From contig NC_072796.1 in NCBI RefSeq assembly GCF_028583425.1, positions 87,633,964 to 87,697,963 of the forward strand: a stretch of 64,000 nucleotides of DNA, read 5' to 3'. Below are positions 10,408 through 21,550 of this stretch, piece by piece. This stretch comes from Eublepharis macularius (taxonomy: Eukaryota > Chordata > Lepidosauria > Squamata > Eublepharidae). Within the stretch, counting starts at the first letter, position 1; the number at the start of each line of letters is the position of its first letter. The position numbers and the translations under genes are program-made. The notes beneath the pieces are model-generated. The model had not been told where the DNA came from. It saw only the letters and a list, made by a program, of their open reading frames with translations, and ran no database searches.

Positions 10408-10626
10408 ATGTATTGTCGAAGGCTTTCACAGCCGGAGAACGATGGTTGTTGTGGGTTTTCCGGGCTGTATTGCCGTGGTCTTGGCATTGTAGTTCCTGAC
10501 GTTTCGCCAGCAGCTGTGGCTGGCATCTTCACACCTCTGAAGATGCCAGCCACAGCTGCTGGCGAAACGTCAGGAACTACAATGCCAAGACCACGGCAAT
10601 ACAGCCCGGAAAACCCACAACAACCA
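10408..10626 (+). mobile_element. foldback element, probably Penelope-like terminal unit, with hammerhead-like motif
   Basis: An 88-bp inverted repeat (10444-10531 and 10538-10625, 6-bp spacer) preceded by a 36-bp unpaired leader. A 12-bp direct repeat, ACACTCATGTTG, lies on both sides (10396-10407 and 10627-10638) and is read as a target-site duplication. At 10537-10571 the + strand reads CTGAAGA, one extra base, a 6-bp hairpin stem (GCCAGC/GCTGGC), GAAA, CGTC; this is the layout of a hammerhead ribozyme core, with CCT/AGG able to start stem I. Penelope-like elements are known to carry hammerhead motifs, which is why I suggest that origin. The family is widely repeated in reptiles in my experience, but I cannot give its database name. 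Confidence 0.6.
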
Positions 10627-10638
10627 ACACTCATGTTG

Positions 10639-12510
10639 TTTTGTAAGTCAGGTGGATCCCACAGTTTGGCAAGTGCAGCAAAAATTCTACAGGAACTATC
10701 CAAGACAACCTTTTGCTCCATCATCAGTCCCATTCTGATTCATAACAAATTCATAAAACATTTATAAATTCTACCATTCTATACCATAAAGGTAGCTATT
10801 ACTTTTAGTTTTCATTGTAAACACTTCCGCCATTCTAACTCATTAGTCTTTACATTCCTGGTTGTACCACTTACACTCTAAGCTATGGACCAACAGCAGA
10901 GCTTTGCATCACAATAGGTATCTGAAGGAAAATCATACTGGAAAATCTTATGAAGGAGTATATATCAATGGTTGGTATAGAGTTTAATTGTTGTATTATC
11001 TCTTGCTTTTATGCCTTCTGAAACCTGGATCTCACCCTTTACCGAAGAGCCTTTGCAGACTTCACAGCAAAGGCATTACGTTTATGCCTATAAATGGGTC
11101 CCTAGGAAGCCCTCTGACTTTGGCATCTGCCCTACCTCACTGACTATTGATGACAGCTCAGGAAATGGGAGGCCTGGAACTCTTCTTTCAATTTTGTTTT
11201 AAATACCCGATTATCTGCAAGGCCTGTGTCTTAATCTCATGCTCCATCCCTAATGACAACCTAAATGCATGATATTATATTTGCTAAGATTCATCACTTA
11301 CAACCTATTCTTTTTCTTTTCTTCCCTAAAGTCATTCTGTTGTCCGCCACTGTAATTTTTAGGTTGTGTTCCTAAAAGGCTATGTCCTTTCCCACTTATA
11401 TTACTCTTGCAAGTAACAGGGTACTGAAACCTACAGTTCAGTACAGAATGAAAAATGCCTTAAAAAAGAAAATCAAATCTTTCTTTAAGTTATTGGATGG
11501 GGTAAGTGGGATGCTAAAATAACTAGTATGTAAAGATAATGGCCAAAAAGGATTTTTATGGGACTAGAGGGATTCTTAGAGATGCTTTACAGAAAGGAAA
11601 GTGATGGAGGTGAACAGTTGCCAGTAATTTAAGTACGAACCATGTACAGATTTATATCTGTGTTCTAAAGCAATTGCACAAGGTGATCCTGTGCAAACGT
11701 ATTTAACATATGTACACTATTTCCTAATAAAGGACTCACAAGAAATCAGTACCTGGGCTGGAAACTATGGATTATTGACCTGTCAGTTATCAGTAATGTA
11801 AAGTTTTAGTTTCATTTATGCAAATATGATTTCTTGTACTGGATCTTATGCTTTGCAATGAAGTGATACGGAATTTCTTTAATTGTAAAAGATTGCAGAG
11901 CCCCTGCTCTATAGGCTTTGAGGTCTAAAACTGCAATTTGTGAATGTAATAGTTGTGTCTGCATCATGTTCAAGAAGAGGTAATTTATGCTAGCATTCAC
12001 ACTACCCTAACCTTGCCATGACATCTACTTAACAAATCCAACTCAGATCTTAACACTACAATGTTAGTTCATTAAAAATACGCATTATTATATGAATGAT
12101 CTTTCTTTTTATTTAAATTTAAAGAAAACAAACTCAGCTGCATACATATACTGAAGATGTCCATTCTGGAGAGCTAAAAAAGAGTAATAAACCATACTTA
12201 TGGATTTCAGTAGCTGGAGGTATGGTAAAAGCTCTCCTTCCTGGAATGGAGGGCCGTTTTTCCAAGCTTGCTTGTTTTATACTTAATTGTTTTTTGTTTA
12301 AGACAATACTACACTTTCCTTTGAATTGTTTCACATCTTTATAAGGCTGAACTGTTTTTCTTTTGTCCAAGTAAAATATTATTAATAGTATGTAACCAAA
12401 TAGAGCAACTGTGCATATGCTAACACATCTGAGTGTGAAAAGCAATTAAAACAATAGAACAGGCAGAATGTTTGAAGATCAGAGATGTAGTGTTAACAGT
12501 CATATATTTT
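10639..12510. other. no gene or repeat recognised
   Basis: AT-rich intergenic sequence. Nothing supports a gene; small frames are scattered and unrelated. Confidence 0.4.
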
Positions 12511-12640
12511 CAGAGGAGTTAGCCGTGTTTGTAGTAGCAAAATCAAAAAGAGTCCAGTAGCACCTTTAAGACTAACCAATTTTATTGTAGCATAAGCTTT
12601 CAAGAATCACGTTCTCTTCGTCGGATGCATGGAGGGCAGA
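12511..12640 (-). mobile_element. Penelope-like 3' fragment with hammerhead-like motif
   Basis: On the - strand this matches one arm of the foldback element at 62841-63053. Plus-strand 12596-12624 is the complement of CCGACGA, a hairpin and GAAAGC, that is the same hammerhead-like core with a C for the usual U in the first box. Unlike the 62.8 kb copy it is not palindromic. To the right is a purine-rich tract (about 12655-12705, mainly G and A) that may be unrelated. Confidence 0.5.
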
Positions 12641-13061
12641 AGGAAACTGGCCAAATATAGAGGAGGAGAGGGGGGGAAGGGGGGAAGGAGGAGAGGGGGG
12701 ATGTAAACAACTCCTTTGAAATGGAGATGCAGACAGCTCCTTTTGGTGTGGGGATCAGTTTGCTTGTGTAAAGATTCAAAGGAGTTTGCTGTGTTAGTCA
12801 TATTTTTTGTTCCACAAATGCCCAGATCAGGAGAGGTGAGCACTTCCTAGCAAAGCAAGTGTTATGAGGGGTGGAACTGAGATGGAGGGAGGAAAGAGTA
12901 CATTTCAAGATATGTGAAACCTAGGCATGTGGCTCCTCAGAAAAGACTTGGGTTACTGGTTTATAAAATAGCTAACTCTGTTAAGTAAAAAAAGCCAGGT
13001 TGTATATGTTGATGAAGTTTATCAGGTGAAAAGAACTGTGAGCTTCTCAGAACAGGTGACT
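12641..13061. other. purine tract and unassigned sequence
   Basis: GGAGGAGAGGGGG-type polypurine between 12655 and 12705, then unassigned AT-rich DNA. No gene seen. Confidence 0.35.
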
Positions 13062-13240
13062 TTTAGTCAAATGGTTTGAGAACATTGGATAAGGATCCAG
13101 GGGATCCAAGTTTGATGCACACTGCCAGGGAAAAGTGACCTTAGGCCACTCCCTCTTGCTCTAACCTGCTTCACAGGGTTGTTGTAAGGAAAAAATTGAG
13201 GTGAGGACTAAATATCTTTAAAAATAAGTAGTTGACGCAG
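13062..13240 (+). mobile_element. old tRNA-derived SINE
   Basis: Contains a degenerate B-box region (AAGTTTGATGC), then the SINE body AGTGACCTTAGGCCACTCCC and CACAGGGTTGTTGTAAGG, the same order as in the better preserved SINE at 53532-53777. Diverged, with no clear tail repeat. Confidence 0.5.
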
Positions 13241-13879
13241 ATTTCCCTTCCATCTCACAAGTGACTGCAAGAATTTCCTTCAGTCATGAAAATGGAGTTA
13301 CTCCCAACTAAGTGTGAATTGGATTACAGGATCATAAAAGCTCGAAGTGCAAATGCATATTTAAGCATCACTTGTAAAAACAGCCTATGCTGCTTCAAAC
13401 TTGCCTCCAGTGGCAGATTCTGCATTCACACCAGAAGGCTCCAATTCCAGACTGTGGTACTTTTTAGTTTCATACAACTAATGACACACTTGGTTCCGAT
13501 TCTTGCAATGGGAAATATACAAGGGCTTGTTTTTCAATAAAAGAGACAATGGGCTCAGTCCTGTTGTTTATGGGGGGGGGCTACACCCTGGAGTGGGAAT
13601 CCTGCTACCAAATCCCATAGGTATGTCAGTAACCTGTGGTCCCTTAACAAAGAAAGAAATGTACTATCCGTATGGTCCATAGGTTCCCTGACACCTTCTA
13701 AACTGAACCTATAGTGTCCAAAACAGGCTCCAGGACATCTCGTAGCACCCTGCGCAGGGAAGCAAGCCTTGAATTTGAGCCTAGTTGGACAACGAACTCC
13801 GTCACTTCCATTGGACCAGTGTAATATATCTAAAGCAAAGACCATCTAAAGCGCTGAGCGGAGGATTCGCTTATTTGCA
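13241..13879. other. no recognised feature upstream of the CpG island
   Basis: Intergenic DNA; small frames only. GC content begins to rise at about 13880. Confidence 0.4.
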
Positions 13880-15183
13880 CTTCGCCCGCCCGCAACGGAG
13901 GCGCCCGGGGAGGAGGAAATCCTCTCCCGTCTCAGTTGTCAAGCGCTCTGTTGGTCTGGCTTGTCCAAACCGGCACCATCATGCTCATGAGTCTGTTTCC
14001 AATCTCTAGGAAATGGCTTCAGGCAGGGCTTGCTCAATTGGCATGAGAGGGGATGAGGGGTGCCTACTTGCTCAATTGGCAGAGAGGGGATGAGGGTGCC
14101 TACTGTACGAAGGCGCCTCCAGCAACCGCAACGCCCGGGACTTTCTCCTCGTGCCGCTCCGGTAGCCGTTTGATTGCAGCTCGCCCGCGCGACGCTCCGT
14201 ACCGCTCATCCTTCGGATCTCCCTCAGCGCCGAGCTCGCGCAGAGGCAAGCTAGGCTTTCCGGCACCAGCCGCCGCCGCCGCCTCCTCCTCCCTCGTGGC
14301 ACACATACATAATGCAGCCGAGTAATTGAAGCAGGTCTCTTCTGGCATCCACGTGCCACGCGAACCGCCTCCCTTCGCTGCACCACCTGCTGCCAAGACG
14401 GCCCCCTCCCCGCGCCCTGAGGTGACAAAACGGAGCTAATAAGGCAGCCTCTACCCTCCACGCCCCCCACCCCCAGTGGCATCAAGAAGGAGGGAAATCA
14501 GCGACAATTCCCGTCCTTCGGAGAGGTCTCCCCAGCCCAGACACCTGCGCCTCCTTTGACACAGGAGCCTGGAAGAACAAAAGCTCCGCGCCGCGGCTGG
14601 AGCACACTTGGCGCCTGTGGGGGACCGCGACTTTTCACTCCTGCATTTTGCTAATGGAAAGCAGGCGCTGCCTGCCCACTATAGCTGCTCCGCCGCTACT
14701 CCCCCACGCCCACCCAGCTTGCAGTCTAGACTCCTCGGGGCGTCACAGCAGCTCCACCTCAGCCCTTAGGCTGAGTTTGCGGCGGCCGCAAAGAGGCTTA
14801 AAGCCGCGGGGGCCAGGCTGTGGCACTCGAAGCCCTACTGGTACAAGAGGGGCGCAGATTTTGCACAGGCGACACAGTCCTCCCATAAGCACTCCATAGG
14901 CTCTCTTCCCGCCAACCCCCCAACAAATAAAATCTCCCCCTCGCTAAGCTTCCCTTGAAAGGCACGGTGGGCAACCAGCCGCAGCCCCGAGAAGCATGTT
15001 TTCCTACCCACCCCACAAAGGAAGCCCTTGGCTGTCTTCCGCAGACCATCTCCTCTTCCCGGCGCAAAGCCCCTTCTCTCCCTCCTCCCCGCAGCCCCCT
15101 CCTGTTGCATCCCCCACCGCGCAGGGCCCCTCCCCAGTGCCATCGCCTCCCTCCCTCCCTTCTGGGCGCCACGGCGGTTCTGG

Positions 15184-15201
15184 GTGTGTGTGTGTGTGTG
15201 T
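15184..15201. repeat. (GT)n microsatellite in the XKR4 5' flank
   Basis: Nine GT units about 360 bp upstream of the start codon, followed by a G-rich run (15206-15214). Confidence 0.9.
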
Positions 15202-15560
15202 AAAGGGGGGGGGAGGGATGAGGTCATCCTCTTTCCCGGCGTCAGTCAGCTGGGTGGCGGCGGTAGCAGCAGAGCTGCGGGGCGGGCCAGGCCGAGAAAA
15301 GGACGCGCTGGTTCGGGGAGCGCTCCCCAGGCTGCTCCCGCCCGGGGCCGGGCGGCTGAGCGGGTCTCCCCGCAGGCAGGCGGCGCTCCAGCAGCGCCTG
15401 TAGCGGCGCTGGCCCAGCCCCGCCAGCGCCCCGAGAAACCGAGCCGAGCGTCCGCGGCGGCGGTGGAAGAGAAAAGGGGCGGGCTCAGGGGTGCTCCCGG
15501 ACTGGGTCCCTCTCCCTGCCGCCGCCGCCGCCTTCCCCGCCTCCTCCTCCCAGCCGCATC

Positions 15561-16417
15561 ATGGCCGCGAAGTCGGACGGGGGGCGGCTGAAGATGAAGA
15601 AGGGCAGCGAGGTGGCGTTCACGCCGCTGCAGAACTCGGAACACTCGGGCTCGGTGCAGGCGCTGGCCTCGGGCTCGCCCGCGGCAGGGCCAGGCGGCGT
15701 GGAAGACGACGAGGCGCCCGGCAGGGGCTGCTGCGGCTCGGGCAGCGGGAGCCGAAGGGACGGCGGCGGCGGCGGCTGCCGCTGCTGCTGCGGCGGCCGG
15801 GCGGCGGGGGGCTCGCGGGGCTCGGGCGGGGGCTCGTCGTCGCTGTGCCTGCGGCTGAGCAGGGAGCAGCGGCGCTACTCGCTGTGGGACGGGCTGTGGA
15901 TCCTGGCGGCCGTGGCCGTGTACTTCGCGGACGTAGGCACGGACCTCTGGCTGGCGGCCGACTACTACCTGCGGGGCCAGCGCTGGTGGTTCGGGCTGAC
16001 GCTCTTCTTCGTGCTGCTCGGCTCGCTGTCAGTGCAAGTGTTCAGCTTCCGCTGGTTCGTCCACGACTTCAGCGCCGAGGACAGCGCCGAGGCGGCTCCC
16101 GCCTCCTCTTCCTCCTCGGCCGGCGGCTGCCACGCCGAGAGCAAACTGCTGGTCAGCAGCGGCTCGACCGCGGGGGACATGGATGCCGCCGCCGCCGCCG
16201 GGGCTCGGCCGGGCACACCGCAGAGGCAGGCGTCCAACGCCAGCAAGGGCAACGCCACCAACAGCACCAACAGCAGCACCACCAACGCCACCACCACCAC
16301 CACGAGTGGCGGCGGCGGCGGCGTCAGGGCTCCCAAGAACCGGTCCGCTTCCTGCGCCTTTTGCATCTGGCTCCTGCAGAGCCTCATCCACCTCCTGCAG
16401 CTCGGGCAGATCTGGAG
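15561..16417 (+). CDS. XKR4: XK-related protein 4, first coding exon
   Basis: Starts at an ATG in good context (CATCATGG) and runs 285 full codons plus two bases of the next to a splice donor AG|GTAAGC, exon ending at 16417 in phase 2. XKR4 is a multi-pass plasma-membrane protein of the XK family; after caspase cleavage of its C-terminal tail (encoded in a later exon) it promotes phosphatidylserine exposure. The N-terminus ([14 protein letters not shown]) and VAFTPLQNS block are characteristic. Residues 52-93 are a Gly/Cys/Ser low-complexity stretch, 107-135 the first hydrophobic helix ([20 protein letters not shown]), 144-166 the second, 172-260 a low-complexity loop with poly-Ala, Asn/Thr and Gly runs, and 275-286 the start of a third. 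The frame would hit a stop right after the donor, so splicing is required. The Asn/Thr and Gly runs differ from mammals. Later exons are outside the window. Confidence 0.95.
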
Positions 16418-16560
16418 GTAAGCGGCAACGGCTTCTTCCGCGCCTCGAGGGGGACGAGGGCTCCCGGCATGTCGCTCAGGCCGCGTTTCCTTAAGGCCAC
16501 GGGAGCGGGGGGGGGGAGGCGCGGGCTTGCTCCAAGGGCGACGGGGCGGGTGTGACGGTT

Positions 16561-18124
16561 TCAGCCCGGTGTCCCTGGGTGTGTGACTGCACACGCTGGA
16601 ATTCGCTCCCCTGCCAAGCCAGCGTATTGCTTGCATGGCATTGTAACGGTGGCCAAATCGACCGCAATGCCATTGCTGCCACTTCCAGAGGCTTTCAGGA
16701 GTGGCTGGATGGAGAGCACAATGGCGAGATGGCATCCACGCCCCCTTCGAGGCCCGTGTGTTTTTACGTGGCATGATCTGGAATCCTAGCCTGTTTTCTG
16801 TCTTGCCCTTTAGAGGCCGGAAAAGGTGGTGGTATTGAAGTCACCCAGTTCCCTAACTGGAAATAACATGACACTTGGAATTGTTTTATGTTTGTTTCAA
16901 AGTGAAGAGGTACCAACTCCAGATTCTCTTTTGGAGGGAAATCAAACCTGCATCTTCTTTTCGAAACAGGCATTTATATTTTCATTTTTGCTAGGGGTGC
17001 AGGTGTGCCTCCTCTTGAAACATTGTTTTATATGTGCTTAAAAGTAATATGGAAAGTAGGTACACGAATACTGACAGTTTTGTGTGGTCTTATAGAAAAG
17101 TACAAGGTACTATCCCAGAAAAGAATAGTTAGAAGATCATGAAGATTAACAAACACAAACAATGGAAGTTTAAGTTGGTTGTTCAACTCTTTTTGGTTCT
17201 CTTTACAGGATTTACATATTTAAATATATGACAACATCAAGATTAAAGAGGAATATACCAAGATGTATATTAAGTTGAATTTTGTAATAAAATACCCATA
17301 CACTATTGAATTACAATGACACGTGATGTAATGACATATATATGATATAATATGTCTGAATGACTAGTCAACACAGCAAGTTACGTTTCTGAACATACTT
17401 TGAGTAAGGGTGAAATTCTAACACCACTGAAATAATTGAGAGTGGCACTGAGTGAACCTTAAAACTGAGAATTCTAATGGAGACCAGAGGTTCTGAGGAG
17501 CTATGAAGAATACTTGCTAGTGACTGTATAGTTGCCTAAGAAAAATGCCAATGTACCTAACCCTAGTGGGTCCTCATCCCTTGTTTCTGGAGACTTTGCC
17601 TATCATTTTATTTAATTCTCAAACAGTATTTTAGAAATTTATTCTAAGCTGCTTCAGTGAACATTTGACTTCTGGTTGACATTTATTTTAAAGTCTTTTT
17701 GAACTGGATGAAAGGTAACAAATTACAGTCACTTTCCCTAACAATAACGTTATTGGGGTATAGGGACTAATGTTTGAAAGAACTTTTTATGTTCAGGAAG
17801 ATATTTTGTAATGAAAAGAATACTTTTACAATTTGTTATTTTGTTGAATATGATATCAAACTTTCTTATTCTAAAATGACATTTAGTTTTATTTGTATTA
17901 TTCTTCCCCACTCATTTTATAAAAAATATTCTAATCAGCCTTTCCATGTCCCAATGTGGTCTGCTTGCAACCCAATATGACTGTAATCCATAGAATTAAT
18001 TTTAAAATGTTTCATCTTACCTTAAGGGAGCTGTGTGAATTTGGTGTGCACTGAGTACATGCTACACCTCTTGATTGGTGTGGACAATGCAGTGTATTCA
18101 TCTAAATTGTTTTGATCCTTCCCT
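16561..18124. other. intron sequence without recognised features
   Basis: GC falls quickly after 16560. From 17000 to 18120 it is AT-rich, with no gene, SINE or LINE signature that I can support. Confidence 0.4.
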
Positions 18125-18290
18125 TTTCTCTGTGGGTGATAGGAAGCATACATGGTTCTCTCTTACTCATTTTAGCCTCATAACAAACTTTGTGAGTTAA
18201 GTTAATCTGGGAGAGCGTGATTAGCCTAAAGTCTGTCAATGAGCATTATGGCTGAACGGGTGTTTGAATCCACGTTCAAGTTTTCCAGGT
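18125..18290 (+). mobile_element. MIR-like / core-SINE fragment
   Basis: The order CTCATAACAA, TGTGAGTTAAG, TAGCCTAAAGTC and GGCTGAACGGGTGTTTGAATCC resembles the body of MIR-type SINEs, which occur as old copies across amniotes. Diverged, no target duplication seen. Confidence 0.5.
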
Positions 18291-19413
18291 AAGATACAGG
18301 TTGCTCAGGAGCTGTGTTATCTGTACTGTAAAGTACTGAGAGCATAGGTGTATCTGGTTGCCTTGTAAGAAATGAAGGGAACCTCTTTGCTAGTAAGCAG
18401 CATGCAGCCTTTGCAAGACTATGACATTGCATGCTTAGTTTCGATAAAACATCTTTTGTTTTAGTAGCAACAAGTGCCTCACTTTGCCGATTACTATATC
18501 TAATAGTGACCACTGGGTAGATGATGAAAAGCATCAAAATCAGGACACCCACATATAACATAGGATTTCTACATACTTGGGGGTTACCCAGGTATGCAGA
18601 CACATGTGACATTGTAAATTAATTGAAGGGGGGCTTCCTGAGAGGAAGTTTGGGGATAGTAATTTGTACGAAAGCGCTTACCCCAATTCCAGAAAGGTAA
18701 GCTTCTGACCTGGACGGGGAGAAAGTTGTTAAGGCAGGGTATGAGCATTTGAGTGTGCATGCGCATATGCACATGTTTTGTAAGTGTTCCTATTGAATAC
18801 ACACAATGCCCATGGAAAGATTTTGGACTGAGCATAGGAATGTTAATCAATCACTAGTTGTTATAGTTTATTATCAGATGTGAAAGCAAACTAGTTGAAC
18901 ATATACTGCATATACTTGTTTCTATTTTCATCAGTTCAATTTTTTTAGTTGTGGTCTTTGTTTTTCTTAGGATGTCAAAAGTTTTCCAACAGTTTGCCAT
19001 ACCTCAGTTATGGTTTTAGCAGTAGCAAGTTGGAGTTTTTCCTGAGTTAACAAGCCTCTAGTGCTGGAATGCAAGTTGAGATGGTTTTTACAGAATGGTT
19101 TTATTGCTTCTGAGAACTGAAAAGCTGGACCATCAATTTGAGTAGGGAAAGAGAACAGATATTTCTCAGCTTTATGGTCAGGCTTGGTTGTCTTTTCAAA
19201 AGTATAATTCTGAAGTTTGACGGTTATGGTGGAACTTGGATCTTTGTTGCTATGATGACATCGGGAGAATATCAGTGGCTGATGATGTGGTGGGAATCAG
19301 CCATTGCTGTGCGGTTAGTTATCTGGAGTGGTGGCAAAAGGCTATCCTTATCAGAAATTAACAGGTATTACATCAGGCTAAGGGGCATCTCAGCCAGCGT
19401 TGTTGCTGACTGA
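18291..19413. other. intron sequence without recognised features
   Basis: No supported gene or repeat. The 128-codon - strand frame at 18226-18612 partly overlaps the MIR-like sequence and has no domain I recognise. Confidence 0.4.
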
Positions 19414-19535
19414 CTAGAATTGCTAAACTGCTTGCATGGTGCTGACTGATACCCTTGGCTGCATCTCAACAGTTATTGGAAAGAATAGGCTTTCCCCTCT
19501 TCTCCTTGTTTACCCAACAGTGGCAGCAGACTATT
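19414..19535 (+). repeat. 122-bp direct repeat, copy A
   Basis: Matches 20245-20366 over 122 bases with three substitutions and no gaps. The two copies bracket the Ngaro 3' fragment. Confidence 0.9.
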
Positions 19536-19550
19536 GCCCCCCGCCCCCCA

Positions 19551-20244
19551 GTTGAAATAAAGAGGCAGACACAAGGCTTGGGAAATAAAGGGCCACTTTT
19601 TATTTATGGCAACAACATGAACTGCAACAACTAAAAACCTGGCAAGGGGCTAACCAGCGGTACAGGTCAAGCCTTGGGGTCACTCCCCTGGACCCCGCCT
19701 TGACCTGTCTGGGCGAGACCCACTGCCCCGGATGTGAGCCATCCAACTGCATGGCTGGGATCTGGCCGGCCTGGGGGATGGTTTCCCCCTTAAAGCTCCA
19801 AGCACCCCTGCCACGGAGCATGAGGGCAGGACTTTTCCAGAGTCTCCCACCAGGCAACCTGCCCTCTCAACTGGCCACCGCCAAGCATGCCAGCCGATCC
19901 TGACAGGCCCCCAATATCCCCACCAATGAGGATGTGCCAAGGGTACTCACTGTCCTGCTAACATCCCCCCAACTAAATCCTGCCAATGCTAAGGCCGAGC
20001 CTTTGCTCAGGCCTTCGCGCCCCACAGGTGGCTTGATGCAAGTCGCAGCCCTTGGCTCAGGTCATCTAAAAATATGTTGTTGGCTGCCACCGATAGGTGG
20101 ACCCCATCACCTCTGTAGAGGTCGGCCATACGTGCCTTAATCCTGGGGCGGGGAAGATAAATACCCAGCCCCTTCCCCAAAGCTACCTGAAGGGCCCTAT
20201 TGGCCCTGTGCCTAGCCGCTTCTATCCCCTTGGGGTTCAAAGCT
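19551..20244 (-). mobile_element. 5'-truncated Ngaro 3' fragment (hydrolase C-terminus plus tail)
   Basis: On the - strand, 20007-20244 encodes the C-terminal SGNH hydrolase segment, with GIYLPRPRIKA and DLYRGDGVHLS and the Asp-x-x-His pair, closely matching the copy at 4210-4434. The rest (19551-20006) aligns with that element's tail, including the terminal GTGTCTGCCTCTTT. Everything upstream of the hydrolase half is missing. Between the tail end and repeat copy A lies a 15-base stretch of C and G (19536-19550) with no counterpart in the other copy. It is a dead insertion. Confidence 0.85.
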
Positions 20245-20366
20245 CTAGAATTGCTGAACTGCTTGCATGGTGCTGACTGATACCCTTGGCTGTATCTCAA
20301 CAGTTATTGGTAAGAATAGGCTTTCCCCTCTTCTCCTTGTTTACCCAACAGTGGCAGCAGACTATT
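20245..20366 (+). repeat. 122-bp direct repeat, copy B
   Basis: Second copy of 19414-19535. It starts directly at the truncated 5' edge of the Ngaro fragment. It may be a very long target-site duplication. Confidence 0.9.
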
Positions 20367-20463
20367 CCCACCAACAAAGCTGCTCATTAGCTGCTGAGGC
20401 CAAAGGTTAATGTTGAAATTCTTGCAACAAGAAAATAAAGGAGCTAGGATGTATTTATCTCTC

Positions 20464-20464
20464 T

Positions 20465-20495
<31 letters not shown>

Positions 20496-20502
20496 CGCGC
20501 GC
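20464..20502. repeat. (TG)n(CG)n alternating purine-pyrimidine tract
   Basis: About 23 bases of TG repeats run straight into about 16 of CG repeats. Such mixed tracts favour left-handed Z-DNA. Confidence 0.9.
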
Positions 20503-21550
20503 TCTTCTTTCCCGCTTTTTCATCACTAGAGTCTTACCTTACTGAAACTTTGGTACATTTGACCTCCCACAGTCTTCTCATAAAAGATGCAATTGTTACA
20601 TTTCTTAAGCTATTGAATTGCTGGGACTCATTTATTTTTGGTTAATAGAGCTAAATTCAATTTTCCTTTACAAATTTAAATGCTATTGTTGAAAACAGTT
20701 ATGTATTATTTTTAATTAAAGCATGCTAATTAGAAATTAATGGGGGTTTAAATGTTGCATGCATGGGGTGATGTTGTGAAAAAGCTATTTAAAATGATTT
20801 AAACCATTTTTTACAAGAAAGCATGGAAAGTGATGCTTGGCACGGGTGAGACATGATTTATTGATAATAATTAGGTTTGTATCCTTTATGTTCTGTCTTT
20901 CATTTTTACAAACTTCTGAACTGTGACACAGAATGCACTAATAGTTGAACAGTTTTTTTGGAGGGTATCAGGAAAATTATTTCTCTACTTTAGCCTCAGT
21001 GCTCTATATAGTGGGACTGGTTGCTTCACTTTTATGGGCAGTGATTTTATTGATTATTTGCCATCCAGGAATCTCTATGCATAAAGGTACATCTGTGAAT
21101 ATTTTTAATATATGTATATTGAGATGTATAACTGAATGTTTCTTGCATCTTGTGTATACTGCCAGATAGATTTGAAAGGCGCTTACTGGAAATGACAATC
21201 TGGCCTATAAATGTGTCTGCAGTAAGCATTGCAGAGGAAGCAGTTATTTTAATGAAGGTTCTGGGAAGCACAGTGTGAAAGATAATGTAATTTGGGAGTA
21301 TAACAAAGAATAGGGTAAGGTGGAACATCGCCATGTTCACGATAAGGTGAGGCGGTGGAGATTCTAAGCTGGTACTTTCACTGGTTCCAATTGCTGAAGT
21401 GTCTTAGTTCCCCAGTTTATAGTCTTGGAATAGAAAGCTACTATTACGAGGGGGAGGGGGACAAGGAGGGTATTCTTTGTATGGATGGGGATAGATAAAT
21501 TTGCTTCAACATAGATGTGAAAAAGCTGAAGTGGAAATGAGTCAGCTACC
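20503..21550. other. intron sequence without recognised features
   Basis: AT-rich; no supported gene or repeat. Confidence 0.4.

Larger units (their letters stand above)
13880..16560 (+). promoter_or_regulatory. XKR4: CpG island over the XKR4 promoter and first exon
   Basis: This 2.7-kb block is GC-rich with frequent CG dinucleotides, while both sides are AT-rich. It covers the expected promoter, 5' UTR and exon 1 of XKR4. I see no good TATA box near the likely start region, in keeping with a CpG-island promoter with dispersed starts; the start site itself cannot be placed from sequence. The densest part is 15230-16420. Many long frames here on both strands come from the lack of AT-rich stop codons and are not genes. 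Confidence 0.75.

Noticed and set aside
10266..10767. Two frames of 126 and 155 codons on opposite strands sharing the same protein text
   Set aside because: The shared text is simply the two arms of the 88-bp palindrome translated on each strand.
15028..15591. 187-codon + strand frame upstream of and overlapping XKR4
   Set aside because: Arg/Ala/Pro-rich text from CpG-island sequence with no domain; the XKR4 frame explains the region.
15491..16555. 354-codon + strand frame overlapping XKR4 exon 1
   Set aside because: Shifted-frame shadow of a GC-rich exon; text is Gly/Arg/His-rich without recognised domains.
15965..16774. 269-codon - strand frame antisense to XKR4
   Set aside because: Antisense shadow with low-complexity text running over the splice donor.
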